64,000 bases of DNA, taken from positions 178,478 to 242,477 of the forward strand of contig JAIOPV010000039.1 in NCBI GenBank assembly GCA_021413735.1, given 5' to 3'. Under the pieces are notes generated by a model that was not told the DNA's origin, made no database searches, and saw only the letters and a program-made list of their open reading frames with translations. This stretch comes from Planctomycetota bacterium (GTDB lineage: Bacteria; Planctomycetota; Planctomycetia; Gemmatales; Gemmataceae). The stretch's first letter is position 1, and each line of letters starts with the position of its first letter. Position numbers and translations under genes: made by a program. Below are positions 27,523 to 36,684 of the stretch, piece after piece.

Positions 27523-28454
27523 TGGCCGCACACACCGACAACCTGCTTCGCTATCGCCCGTGGCGTGGTAAGCCGCACGGTCCGCTCTATGCCAGCGTCG
27601 CAATGGCTCGCGTGTCGCTTCTACTGATGGTGCGCCGACGGTTGCTGTGGGGATTGTTCGCGCTTGGACTACTCGTGTTCTTTTTCTTCTTCTACGCGCA
27701 ATACCTCGTCGTCTGGATCACGAATCAGCTCGCCACGGAAACGGTGAGGTTCGCGGGCATCCCCGTGACGATTGGCAACCTCACAAAGTTCTTCGATCGT
27801 CTCGCCCTCAACGGCACTGCCCACACGTTCGGCAACTTCATCTGGTATCAGGGCTATGTTCTCGTCATCTTGCTTGCCCTCGCGGGGTCGGTGCTTGTCG
27901 GCAACGATTTCTTCCACGGAAGCCTGCCGTTTTACCTCTCGAAACCCATCGGTCGCTGGCACTACGTCCTCGGGAAGTGCCTCGCAATCGGCGTCTTCGT
28001 GAACTTGCTCGTGACGCTGCCAGCCATCGGATTGTGGGTCGAGGCTGGCGTTCTCTACGACTGGCAGACCTACTACCTCGACAACTTTGACCTGCTGCTC
28101 GGCATCCTTGGTTATGGGTTGGTGCTGACGATCACGTTGAGTTTGCTGGTGGTGGCGACGGCAGTGTGGGTTCGGCGAGCGGTGCCGATGGTGATGATTT
28201 GGATGGGGCTGTTCGTATTTCTGCGAATGCTCGGCGACCAACTCGGTCGCGAAGTCGATCCTCGCTGGCGACTCATTGATTTGTGGAACAGCCTATACTT
28301 GTGTGGGCTATCGTGTCTGGGTGCGGAACACGTCACGATCCGCCCAACCCCGCAGCCCGAGTATTGGGAAGCGTGGATGATGGTCGGCACCGTGTGCGGC
28401 GTGTGCCTGCTGTATCTGCGACGCCGCGTCCAGGCGGTGGAGATTGTTTCGTGA
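27522..28454 (+). CDS. ABC-2 type transporter permease (first pair)
   Basis: 310 residues with about six membrane segments, including RRRLLWGLFALGLLVFFFFF at the N-terminus and the GNDFFHGSLPFYLSKPIGR coupling segment typical of ABC-2 permeases. Expected to form a homodimer or a heterodimer with the permease at 29588. Start ATG 27522 overlaps the ATPase stop. Confidence 0.88.
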   Translation: MAAHTDNLLRYRPWRGKPHGPLYASVAMARVSLLLMVRRRLLWGLFALGLLVFFFFFYAQYLVVWITNQLATETVRFAGIPVTIGNLTKFFDRLALNGTAHTFGNFIWYQGYVLVILLALAGSVLVGNDFFHGSLPFYLSKPIGRWHYVLGKCLAIGVFVNLLVTLPAIGLWVEAGVLYDWQTYYLDNFDLLLGILGYGLVLTITLSLLVVATAVWVRRAVPMVMIWMGLFVFLRMLGDQLGREVDPRWRLIDLWNSLYLCGLSCLGAEHVTIRPTPQPEYWEAWMMVGTVCGVCLLYLRRRVQAVEIVS

Positions 28455-29512
28455 CGAGCGATCAACACCCAATGTTTAGTGTCAGTCCCAGCGGGACTGC
28501 GCCCAGCGTCGTCGCCCGCCCCGCTGGGGCGGCCGCTAACCAACACTCATTACACATCCCGCATCACTCGTCCGAGCCGTTGTTGCTGTTCGAGCAAGTG
28601 TCCAAGTGGTACGGCAGCGTTCTCGCGTTGAATCAGGTCACGCTTTCACTCACGGGTGGCATTACGGGATTGGTCGGTGCAAACGGTGCGGGGAAATCAA
28701 CGTTGCTTCGAATGGCGAACGGGCAGCTCAAGCCGACGCTCGGCCGCGTCAGCGTTCACGGCATCGACACCTGGGACTGGCGGGCTCGGCGTTTGGTCGG
28801 CTACTGCCCGGACATCGACGCCTTTTACGAAGACCTGTCGGGCCGGCGCTTCGTGTGGGTCATGGCGAGGCTCTGCGGTTACACCCGAACTGAATCAACT
28901 CGCCGAACGGAAGCGGTGCTGGAACGGGTCGGGATGCGTGACCGCGCCGACCGCAAACTTCGCGGCTATTCGAAGGGGATGCGGCAGCGGGTGAAGCTCG
29001 CGCAGGCGTTGCTCCACGATCCGGAACTGCTCATCCTCGATGAACCGCTTTCGGGCATCGACCCCATCGGTCGGCAGGAATTGCTCGAAGTTTTCCAGTC
29101 GCTCGCCGCGCAGGGGAAGTGCCTGCTCATCTCCAGTCACGAACTCGAAGCGCTCGAAAAGTTGACGAATCACGTCGCGATCATGGCACGCGGGCGAATC
29201 GCTGCTGTCGGCACACTGCCGCAGATTCGCGAACTACTCGACGATCACCCGCTGTCGGTGCGGATCGACGTCGACCGCCCCCGCGACCTCGCCCGGCTGC
29301 TGCTCGCGGTTCCCGAGGTGCTTTCCGTGGATATCGGGAAAGCACCCGAGCCAATCGGGTTGGTCGTGAAGGCTCGGCACCCGAAGCAGTTCTTCCAGAC
29401 GTTCTCGCGGTTAGTGGTCGAGCACCAACTCGAAGTACGGCGGCTCGAACCGCTCGACGAATCGGTTCACGACATCCTCGGCTATCTGCTCGGCGGCAGC
29501 GGCAAGACCTGA
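28451..29512 (+). CDS. ABC transporter ATP-binding protein (second pair)
   Basis: 353 residues if read from GTG 28451, which overlaps the permease stop as GTGA; ATG 28472 is the alternative. Walker A GANGAGKST, signature YSKGMRQRVKLAQAL, Walker B LLILDEPLSGIDP and SSHELEALEKL are intact. The first ~35 residues are low-complexity (SPSGTAPSVVARPAGAAA) and are encoded by palindromic DNA (AGTCCC-AGC-GGGACT and CCCC-GCT-GGGG), so the ancestral start may have been further in. Confidence 0.9.
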   Translation: MTSDQHPMFSVSPSGTAPSVVARPAGAAANQHSLHIPHHSSEPLLLFEQVSKWYGSVLALNQVTLSLTGGITGLVGANGAGKSTLLRMANGQLKPTLGRVSVHGIDTWDWRARRLVGYCPDIDAFYEDLSGRRFVWVMARLCGYTRTESTRRTEAVLERVGMRDRADRKLRGYSKGMRQRVKLAQALLHDPELLILDEPLSGIDPIGRQELLEVFQSLAAQGKCLLISSHELEALEKLTNHVAIMARGRIAAVGTLPQIRELLDDHPLSVRIDVDRPRDLARLLLAVPEVLSVDIGKAPEPIGLVVKARHPKQFFQTFSRLVVEHQLEVRRLEPLDESVHDILGYLLGGSGKT

Positions 29513-29645
29513 TTGTTGGTGGGTTGTTGTTGGTTGGACGTTGGTGGTTGGCGGTTGGTCAATCCGTGTCTTTCTCCGGATTTCCGAATGCATGCAAGCA
29601 ATCCACACAGCCAACACCCCACCAACCACGACCAACCAACAACCC
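29511..29645. repeat. TTGG-rich inverted repeat at the ATPase/permease junction
   Basis: A left arm of GGTTGTTGGTTGG-type units (about 29514-29560) pairs imperfectly with CCAACCA-type units at about 29611-29645. It covers the ATPase stop codon region and the first codons assigned to the following permease. Confidence 0.65.
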
Positions 29646-30643
29646 CGAGTGTTCTGACTGCTTTCTGGGTGCTCGTCGTCCAGTCGTTCCAGCGGCACTG
29701 GCACGTCAAGCAAATGGGCTGGGTGTCCTTCGGATTGCTCACGCTCGTCGTCGTGAGCGTCGGAATCGTGACAGCCCGCGACCGCTGGGGCTTGCCTGAA
29801 CGCCCCGTTCGCCGTGACCTCTCGCATCGGCAAATCGCGGAACAGCAGCTCCTGCCCGGTCGCTACGACACCAGACGCTACGACCCTACAGGGCAGCCCC
29901 CAGGGGTTGCGACGATCACGCCTGCCGAAATCCCTTCTCCGTTCGATCCGGTGAAGGACGGCATTCAGAACCTGATTCTGTCGATACCACAAGCGGTCAT
30001 GCAGTCGCCGAAGTTCCTCGACGACTGGGCATTCATGAACTTCTCGCGGTGGGTCATCCTTGGAGCGTACTTCGGGTTTGTGTTGCCGATGTTCACGCTC
30101 GCGTACGCCTCGGCCGCCTTCGGCACGGAACGCGAATCTCGCTCGCTGGTGTGGGTGATGACCAGGCCGATACCGCGTTCGGCGATCTACACCGCGAAGT
30201 TCCTCGGCACGTTGCCGTGGTGCATCGTCTTCGGCCTGGGCGGCTTCGTCGTGCTGTGTCTGGCCGGCGGTGAACTTGGACTGCGAGCGATGAAAATGTA
30301 CTGGCCCGCAGCCGTTGCCGGGACGATTGCGTTCTCGGCAATGTTCCACCTGATCGGAGCGATTTTCCGGCGACCGGTCGTGGTCGGGTTGGTGTATGTC
30401 TTCTTCTACGAGGCGTTGGTTGCGGCACTGCCCGGAAGTTTGAAGCTGCTGAGTCTTACCTTTTACGCTCGAAGTCTGATGTATAATGCCGCTACGACTG
30501 CCGGTTATCCGACCAACTTGCTGGACTTGTCCCAGCCCGAAACCACCGAAACCGCGTGGATTGTGCTGGTAATCGCGACAACTGCCTTGACCATTACAGG
30601 GATGTGGTTGTTCTCCAAACTGGAATACCGCGACGACGTGTGA
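29588..30643 (+). CDS. ABC-2 type transporter permease (second pair)
   Basis: 351 residues from ATG 29588, although codons up to about 29650 (HASNPHSQHPTNHDQPTT) come from the right arm of a TTGG/CCAA inverted repeat and a later in-frame GTG could be used. About six membrane segments: one near the N-terminus, a large periplasmic loop of about 120 residues with PFDPVKDGIQNL, then five more. FGTERESRSLVWVMTRPIPR is the ABC-2 coupling segment. Works with the ATPase at 28451. Confidence 0.82.
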   Translation: MHASNPHSQHPTNHDQPTTPSVLTAFWVLVVQSFQRHWHVKQMGWVSFGLLTLVVVSVGIVTARDRWGLPERPVRRDLSHRQIAEQQLLPGRYDTRRYDPTGQPPGVATITPAEIPSPFDPVKDGIQNLILSIPQAVMQSPKFLDDWAFMNFSRWVILGAYFGFVLPMFTLAYASAAFGTERESRSLVWVMTRPIPRSAIYTAKFLGTLPWCIVFGLGGFVVLCLAGGELGLRAMKMYWPAAVAGTIAFSAMFHLIGAIFRRPVVVGLVYVFFYEALVAALPGSLKLLSLTFYARSLMYNAATTAGYPTNLLDLSQPETTETAWIVLVIATTALTITGMWLFSKLEYRDDV

Positions 30644-30653
30644 GAGGCTTTCG

Positions 30654-31382
30654 ATGTCGAGTTCGACCACGGATTTCCCAACGCCGCCGGCGCACGGCTA
30701 CCGGGGAGAAGCTGCGCCCACAACACCGATCACGCGGCCTCGCGGCCTCGCGGTCGCCATCAGTCGGCAGGCTGGCGCACGTGGCGGAACCATCGCACGC
30801 AAGGTCGGCGAGCTGCTCGGCTGGCAAGTCTTTGACAACGAGACCCTCGATTACCTCGTCGAAGACGACACCGCTCGCGCTCAGTTCCTTTCGGACATCC
30901 CGGACGCCGCGAAGGCGTGGGCCAGCGCTCATCTCGCGAAACTTCAGAGCCAGAGCCAGTTCACGACCGACCCCGCGACGACTGCAATGATCGAATTGCT
31001 GTTGGCTGTCGCGGCTCGTGGAGATGTCGTGATCGTTGGGCGCGGCGCTGGTTATCTGCTACCGATCGAGACAACCATTCACGTCAGGGTTGTGTCGCCG
31101 TTGGAATCGCGTGTGGCGTACTTCGCTCAGTGGCTCCGGATGAGTCGGGAAGAAGCTGCTGCTGAAGTGCGAGCAAGGGACGAACGCCGGGCGCAATTCC
31201 TCTCGACGATCGGCGGCGATCCGACAGATCCGACGGGCTACGACATGGTGGTGAACGTTGATCGGCTGGGGATCGAGGGCACGGCTCAGTTCATCGGCTG
31301 GGCCGTGCGAACGAAGCAGATGTTCGTCGAGATCCGTGAAACCGACGAGACGCTGGGCCTCGACGATATTCCCGGCGCGTGA
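30654..31382 (+). CDS. Cytidylate kinase-like family protein
   Basis: 242 residues from ATG 30654 behind GAGAGG, 10 bases after the permease stop. A P-loop kinase of the AAK6/cytidylate-kinase-like group: the P-loop is the variant SRQAGARGGTIARKV, followed by GWQVFDNETLDYL, VVIVGRGAGYLLP (Walker B-like) and RVAYFAQWLRMSREEAA lid. These proteins are widespread but their substrate is not known; they are not the essential CMP kinase. The N-terminal 30 residues are Pro/Thr-rich and disordered. Confidence 0.82.
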   Translation: MSSSTTDFPTPPAHGYRGEAAPTTPITRPRGLAVAISRQAGARGGTIARKVGELLGWQVFDNETLDYLVEDDTARAQFLSDIPDAAKAWASAHLAKLQSQSQFTTDPATTAMIELLLAVAARGDVVIVGRGAGYLLPIETTIHVRVVSPLESRVAYFAQWLRMSREEAAAEVRARDERRAQFLSTIGGDPTDPTGYDMVVNVDRLGIEGTAQFIGWAVRTKQMFVEIRETDETLGLDDIPGA

Positions 31383-31440
31383 TGGTCGGAGCGGTCGCGT
31401 TAGTTCGTACTTCCAACTGGCCTCGGCCATTTGCAACGTG

Positions 31441-32379
31441 TCATGGAGGAGAGACAACTTCACCGCCAGCACGCGAAGCTAACCCCCGGTAGGTCGTGTA
31501 GTCGATGCCGTCGGTCAGAAATCGAACGGCTCCATCGCCGAACAGAAAGTTCGCGCCATTGGTGTGTTTGCTGCGGAAGGTGATCGTCTCGCTTGAATTG
31601 CTCGGAGCGACCACGCCGGTCGCGCAGTCCTTGTTCCGCCAGTTGAGCGGATACGCGGTGGTGGCGAAACTCTGGAATCCCCAGTCTTGCCAGAGGCACC
31701 AAGACGGAATCACTTCGCCCACGAAATAGGTGTTCGATAACCCATCGCTGATCTCGCTGAAAGTCGCTCCATAGCCGTGCCGAGTCATGACGCCTCGTGT
31801 CTTGGAGGCATCGCTCGCTCCATTCCCCCAATCGTACCAGTTGCCATCAGGGAACGGACCGTAACCGGTGCCGCTGCTATTGCGGTGATCGCCGACATTT
31901 GTCGCATAATTCGTCAGGGCGAGAGTCGTCGCATTTGCGAGGTCCGTTCGGACAAGTGGAATCGCGGAGGTACTATCCGAGGGACAGAGGACCGGTTTCA
32001 GGTTCTGCTGGATGACGGAAACGTTGCTCACCCCCGACGCGTTGATTGTCGTGTCGAGGATCGACTTGGTGAGATCGAGTTGGTTGTAGCGGGCAGCTTG
32101 TTCGATGTAGGGCAAAATCAGCACTGTCCAGCTTCGGAGCGGGAGGGCGACGTGATCGCCTCGCCCGTCAGGGAGATGCTTGTTGACGTCCTGATAACTG
32201 TGCAGTGCGATGCCCAGTTGCTTCAGGTTATTGGAACAGCTCATGCGTGCGGCGGCTTCTCGCACTTTTTGCACCGCAGGGAGCAACAGCCCGATCAAGA
32301 TGGCAATAATAGCAATTACGACGAGCAATTCGATGAGTGTGAACGCCCAACGACGCGAAATGGAGCAGGGGCGAGTCAC
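31441..32379 (-). CDS. DUF1559 prepilin-like protein (H-x9-DG)
   Basis: 312 residues, GTG start at 32379 behind AGGA. A type IV prepilin-like N-terminus ([19 protein letters not shown]) is followed by the family signature VREAAARMSCSNNLKQLGIALHSY and ends with SKHTNGANFLFGDGAVRF, the H-x9-DG motif. DUF1559 proteins occur in dozens of copies in planctomycetes and are probably pseudopilin-like surface or secretion components. It has no secretion genes nearby. Confidence 0.95.
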   Translation of the reverse strand: MTRPCSISRRWAFTLIELLVVIAIIAILIGLLLPAVQKVREAAARMSCSNNLKQLGIALHSYQDVNKHLPDGRGDHVALPLRSWTVLILPYIEQAARYNQLDLTKSILDTTINASGVSNVSVIQQNLKPVLCPSDSTSAIPLVRTDLANATTLALTNYATNVGDHRNSSGTGYGPFPDGNWYDWGNGASDASKTRGVMTRHGYGATFSEISDGLSNTYFVGEVIPSWCLWQDWGFQSFATTAYPLNWRNKDCATGVVAPSNSSETITFRSKHTNGANFLFGDGAVRFLTDGIDYTTYRGLASRAGGEVVSPP

Positions 32380-32548
32380 GGGATTGTCCTGGTGGAGAGG
32401 GATTGTCTGTAGCCTGAGGTTACGTCAAATGAACTCCAACAGAGAAGGCGAATTTATAACCGGCAGCTCAGTTTACCATACGCTTGAATCACCGTCGATC
32501 ATTTTTATTGAATGAAATCGCGACGAAGCAGGCATGATTGGCGCGATG

Positions 32549-33343
32549 TTACTCCGGCCCAACTCGCTTGAAGACGCCATCCGGGTTCAGCAGATCACGA
32601 TTCGTAGCGGTGGTCGAACCGCTCCTCAATCGCGAAGGCGTCGTGCCCGTAACTTTCCCGAAGGCTCGCGTGAACGCACTGTGGTCGTAGAACCCGCAGG
32701 ACAGGGCAATGTCGGCGATGGATTGATCCGTTTCTCGCAGCAACCGCGACGCGGCCGTGATTCGTGCCTTCGCGATGAACTGGCTGGGTGTGAGGCCAAA
32801 GAATCGCTTCATGAATCGTGCAAATCCGTGGGGGGGCAAACCCGCTCGTCGAGCGAGTAGAGCCGGCGTGATGGGGTCGCCCAAGTTCGTTTCGAAGTGG
32901 TTCAATGCCTCGGCGAGCTTCACTGGTATGTCGTCTGCCTGGATCGGTGTTCGCACATCTCGCGAGATGCCGATGAGTCCGACGATTGCACCGTTGGCAT
33001 CGCGGAGGGGCAGTTTCGTGGTGAGGCACCACCCCGGTTTGTGGGGTTCGTACCAGTGAAGTTCGAGGTGATCGAGGATCGGCTGACCTGTGCGCAATAC
33101 AGCAGCGTCTTGCTGTGACGGGATGCCTCCGAAATCGCCTGGACAGATATCCCGCGAACGCTTTCCGATCACTTCAGACTTGTCCCGTAGGCCGTGTCGA
33201 GCGACGAGCGAAGCGTTTACTGCCGTGTAACGGCCAGTGGTATCCTTCACGAAGAACACGACATCGGGGACCTGATCGAAGAGGTTCACCAGCACCGACA
33301 CATCAACGGCTAACGGCTCGGTGACGGTGGATTCAGTCTGCAT
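32549..33343 (-). CDS. PAS-AraC transcriptional regulator
   Basis: 264 residues. A PAS sensor domain (residues ~15-125: DVVFFVKDTTGRYTAVNAS and WYEPHKPGWCLTTKLPL) precedes a C-terminal AraC/XylS pair of helix-turn-helix motifs (LLARRAGLPPHGFARFMKRFF and SIADIALSCGFYDHSAFTRAF, split here). It is divergent from the dehydratase gene at 33422 with only 78 bases between the starts, so it probably controls that gene and itself. The PAS ligand is unknown. Confidence 0.92.
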   Translation of the reverse strand: MQTESTVTEPLAVDVSVLVNLFDQVPDVVFFVKDTTGRYTAVNASLVARHGLRDKSEVIGKRSRDICPGDFGGIPSQQDAAVLRTGQPILDHLELHWYEPHKPGWCLTTKLPLRDANGAIVGLIGISRDVRTPIQADDIPVKLAEALNHFETNLGDPITPALLARRAGLPPHGFARFMKRFFGLTPSQFIAKARITAASRLLRETDQSIADIALSCGFYDHSAFTRAFGKVTGTTPSRLRSGSTTATNRDLLNPDGVFKRVGPE

Positions 33344-33421
33344 GGTTGTGCGCGTTTTGACAGGGGTTGATTACTCTAAACCAAGACGCGAACGCGAGCA
33401 ATAAGTAAGCTGGAGATCACC

Positions 33422-34525
33422 ATGAAAATCACTCGCATCTTTGCACATCGCGTCGAGTTGCCGTTGCGTGAAGGCAACTACAAGTGGTCCGGCGGCAAGT
33501 CCGTCACGGTCTTCGACAGCACGATTGTCGGCGTCGAAACGGATACGGGCGTCGTCGGCTACGGCGAGGTCTGTCCGCTCGGACCGTTCTACCTGCCGGC
33601 GTATGCGGAAGGCGTGCGGGCAGGACTTCGGGAACTCGGGCCGCACCTCCTGGGCTTCGACCCGCGAGAGCTTGCGAAGCTCAATCACCGGATGGACGCG
33701 GCGCTCAAGGGGCACCCGTATGTGAAGAGCGGCATCGACATCGCTTGCTGGGACATTCTCGGGCAGGCGACGGGGCTTCCCGTGTGCGTGCTGATGGGCG
33801 GAAGGTTCGGCGAGCAGGTGCGGCTGTATCGTGCGATTTCGCAGGAGTCACCGGAGGCGATGGCGAAGAAGGTCGCGGGCTACCGTGCTGAGGGTTACAC
33901 ACGCTTTCAACTGAAGGTTGGTGGCGATCCGGATACCGACATCGAGCGAATTCACGCGGTCCGTGCGATGCTCCTGCCCGGTGATCGGTTGGTGGCCGAC
34001 GCGAACACCGGCTGGACGCAGCACGAGGCGATGCGAGTGGTTCGTGCCGTGCGAAACGTGGACGTCTATATCGAGCAACCGTGCCTCACATACGAGGAGT
34101 GCCTTGCAGTGCGACGGCACACGGATCACCCGTTCGTGCTGGATGAAAACGTTGACGGCCTCGACATGCTGTTGCGTGCGAAAGCCGATCTCGCGATGGA
34201 TGTGGTGAACCTGAAGATCAGCAAACTCGGCGGCCTGACGAAGATCAAACAGGCCCGCGACCTGTGCGTGAGCATGGGCATCGCGATGACGCTGGAAGAT
34301 AGTTGGGGTGGCGACATCACGACTGCTGCGATTGCTCATCTCGCACACAGCACGCCTGAAGAGTTCCGCTTCACGAGTACGGATTTCAACAGCTATGTGA
34401 CGGTCAGCACGGCCGAAGGTGCCCCGCAACGACACAACGGCTTCATGCGCGCGAGTGATTCGTCCGGCCTTGGAATCAAGCCGAAAATGGATGTGCTTGG
34501 GAAGCCCGTCGTCGTGGTGGCGTGA
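33422..34525 (+). CDS. Enolase-superfamily protein, cis-3-hydroxy-L-proline dehydratase-like
   Basis: 367 residues from ATG 33422 behind GGAG. Mandelate racemase/muconate lactonizing fold: N-terminal capping domain, then barrel with the general base in [11 protein letters not shown], metal ligands in ADANTGW, YIEQPC and LDENVDG, and NLKISKLGG and [11 protein letters not shown] further on. The sequence is closest in my memory to cis-3-hydroxyproline dehydratases, which dehydrate the amino acid to pyrroline-2-carboxylate. Superfamily is sure; substrate is inference. Its control is likely by the adjacent PAS-AraC protein. Confidence 0.85.
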   Translation: MKITRIFAHRVELPLREGNYKWSGGKSVTVFDSTIVGVETDTGVVGYGEVCPLGPFYLPAYAEGVRAGLRELGPHLLGFDPRELAKLNHRMDAALKGHPYVKSGIDIACWDILGQATGLPVCVLMGGRFGEQVRLYRAISQESPEAMAKKVAGYRAEGYTRFQLKVGGDPDTDIERIHAVRAMLLPGDRLVADANTGWTQHEAMRVVRAVRNVDVYIEQPCLTYEECLAVRRHTDHPFVLDENVDGLDMLLRAKADLAMDVVNLKISKLGGLTKIKQARDLCVSMGIAMTLEDSWGGDITTAAIAHLAHSTPEEFRFTSTDFNSYVTVSTAEGAPQRHNGFMRASDSSGLGIKPKMDVLGKPVVVVA

Positions 34526-34529
34526 CCGC

Positions 34530-36674
34530 TCACGTCGACGGAGCGGTTGCTCGCAGAGCCTGCCGATGGAGACTTAGGACGTAGGCCGCACGGAGGAGAT
34601 GAGCCGCCGGCTCTTTCGTGCCGAACGGATTCACGAGTTCGGTCAACCCGCTGTCTCGCAGTGACCTGAACAGTTCGTCTGGGCGAGCGCCGCGTGTGCC
34701 GCGTCGCACGCCAGCCTCGGCGACTCCAACCAGAATCGACTCGTACTCACGCAACAACCCCGCGAGGCCCGTGGCCTCTTCGGTGCCGACCTCGCCGGGA
34801 GCGTCTTCGTCATCGTTCATCGTCGTGGGAATGCGATCCTTGCCGAACTTCGCCCGCAGTTTCTCCAGCAACCCCGCGTTCTTCGACTCGATGAGCTTGC
34901 GGTCGAACCCCGGGCAGAACACACGATGATTCCGCGGGTTGCCGTCGCCCAGCAATGATAGCGGTTCGACGCTCGTGCCGTGCGAGTCCGTGACGAGTCG
35001 CCCCACGACGTGCGTGATCTTGTCGATCGCGGGCCGCACGGCTTCCAGGAACTCGACACCAGATTCGTTCACGCCATTCCATGGCAGCGTCAGCACGATT
35101 ACTTGCCCCGCGGCGTCCGCGAGTGGCCAGCAGAAGCACTGCCGCAGTTCGTCGAACACCCGTTCGCCCCATGCCGCAGGCTTCAGGACAACAATTCGGT
35201 CGAGTGGTTGCAGTTCTGCCAGACCGATTGGGTAAGTGTTCGCCGCAAAAGTCCCCAACGCTGCCCAGTTGTCGAAGACGCGGTTGCCGAACTCGACGCG
35301 GCTGGGCTGGGTCTGTTCGAGCGATTCGGCCGTGGTTTCCTTGCCGCCCGAAAGCCGACCCGCCGGATTCACGCGAGCGGCCCGCACATGAACAAGGGAT
35401 CGAGCCAGATTCTCGGCAGGGCCGCAGTTCCAGATCGTCTCATTGCGGTATGAGCCCTCGGCGGTGAACTGGCCGGGCGTGGTGACGGGTCGGCTCGCGG
35501 TCCACGTCAGGAAGCGATTGTTCCCGAGATCCCAGAACAGTGCCGTGACCCCCTCGAAGCCCGACGCCGTTTGCCACGGGAACGCACCGACGCCAGCGAG
35601 CGTGAGGTCGCCCGCGAGGTCGTACTCGGTGCGAGGCTTGCCCGCGAGCCGTGTGGGGGGATTGTCGCCCGCAGCCAACAGCGCCCGTGCGAGTGCATCC
35701 GCTGTGTGAAGCCTGCTAAAAAGTCGAGGCGTTTCGGCTGTCGCGTTGCGGTCGAGGGCCAGTTGCACATCGTCGGCGATGGACCGCACGAGCCGCGACA
35801 ATCGTGGCAGCATCAGCGCAGTGGCCGACACGGAGAGGGTGAAGAGTCGCTGTGCCGAGCGATCCGAGAGGTGAGCCAGGCCGGTCGTCACCATCGACGC
35901 GAACAACTCGCGGGCGGATTGTAGCGTTTGCTCGCGAGTCACCGGTGCACCGGTTGGACCAGCAGCCGCGACCGCTTCACCGCGTTCGATCACCTTGCCG
36001 CGCGAGAGCTGAAACGCCAGCACCGCGATGACGACCCAGCGAACGTGATGTGCCCGTGGCGCTGTACTTTTCATGCTGTCGAGCAGGTCCGCGGGCTTGC
36101 CGCCCGAACCCGCGAAGAGCCTCGCTTCGACGCCGTGTTTCACCAGCCGAATGACGAGCCCTGCGTGCGTTTCGACTTCGACATCGGGTGCCGGCGTCAC
36201 AACGGCGAACGCATCTCGCAGAGCTGTCTTGCCTGCCCATTTGCGGAGATCATCGGTGGTGAGCGTCAGCACGAGTTCCGCGAGCGCGTCGCCTGGTGGC
36301 GGTCCGCTCTTGGCGAGCGGGGGACGTAAGTCCCCTGATTCTGTTCCAACGACACCAGGGGACTCACGTCCCCCGCTCGCCAAACCACCCACCCACTTCT
36401 CACGCAGATAAATCGTCGCAGCGAGAATTTGCCTGGTGATCCCTGTCGCTTTCGTGGTGTCGGTGGCCTTGGTCGGTCCTTCAGGAGGCATGGTGACCGA
36501 CCAGTCTGGGCCGCGAACTACCAGCGCCGTGTCAGTCTCTTCATGTGTGACGCCGCCCGCTTCCAGATCCTTGCGAGCGCGACGAACCAAACCGACGTTC
36601 GCGAGCGCAGTCAACGCTGGCTCGTCGAACGTGGCGAGAATTCGCTTCAGTTTGTCGCTGTCGTCGGGTCGCAT
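34530..36674 (-). CDS. Protein with degenerate SWIM-like N-terminus, MoxR/VWA cluster
   Basis: 714 residues, last gene of the 45.3-34.5 kb operon. The N-terminus (LTALANVGLVRRARKDLE) leads to TDTTKATGITRQILAAT at residues 71-87, which lines up with the SWIM consensus CxC-x(n)-CxH followed by ILAA, but all four zinc ligands are replaced (Asp72, Thr74, Thr80, Gln82). Just after it, residues ~98-125 are encoded by an inserted palindrome. The remaining 590 residues are an unrecognised helical and beta-rich region. Its stop lies four bases from that of the convergent dehydratase gene. Confidence 0.65.
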   Translation of the reverse strand: MRPDDSDKLKRILATFDEPALTALANVGLVRRARKDLEAGGVTHEETDTALVVRGPDWSVTMPPEGPTKATDTTKATGITRQILAATIYLREKWVGGLASGGRESPGVVGTESGDLRPPLAKSGPPPGDALAELVLTLTTDDLRKWAGKTALRDAFAVVTPAPDVEVETHAGLVIRLVKHGVEARLFAGSGGKPADLLDSMKSTAPRAHHVRWVVIAVLAFQLSRGKVIERGEAVAAAGPTGAPVTREQTLQSARELFASMVTTGLAHLSDRSAQRLFTLSVSATALMLPRLSRLVRSIADDVQLALDRNATAETPRLFSRLHTADALARALLAAGDNPPTRLAGKPRTEYDLAGDLTLAGVGAFPWQTASGFEGVTALFWDLGNNRFLTWTASRPVTTPGQFTAEGSYRNETIWNCGPAENLARSLVHVRAARVNPAGRLSGGKETTAESLEQTQPSRVEFGNRVFDNWAALGTFAANTYPIGLAELQPLDRIVVLKPAAWGERVFDELRQCFCWPLADAAGQVIVLTLPWNGVNESGVEFLEAVRPAIDKITHVVGRLVTDSHGTSVEPLSLLGDGNPRNHRVFCPGFDRKLIESKNAGLLEKLRAKFGKDRIPTTMNDDEDAPGEVGTEEATGLAGLLREYESILVGVAEAGVRRGTRGARPDELFRSLRDSGLTELVNPFGTKEPAAHLLRAAYVLSLHRQALRATAPST
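36310..36383. repeat. Palindromic element inside a coding sequence
   Basis: Arms 36310-36337 and 36356-36383 (28 bases each) are reverse complements at 27 of 28 positions; each arm contains GGGGAC/GTCCCC. It lies within the 714-residue gene, which stays open through it, encoding GGLASGGRESPGVVG and LRPPLAKSGPP. The position between the SWIM-like segment and the next domain suggests a tolerated insertion in a linker. Confidence 0.85.
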
Positions 36675-36684
36675 TCGTTTCTCG

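Noticed and set aside
29411..30670. 419-codon minus-strand open frame over the second permease
   Set aside because: Antisense of a permease with clear membrane segments.
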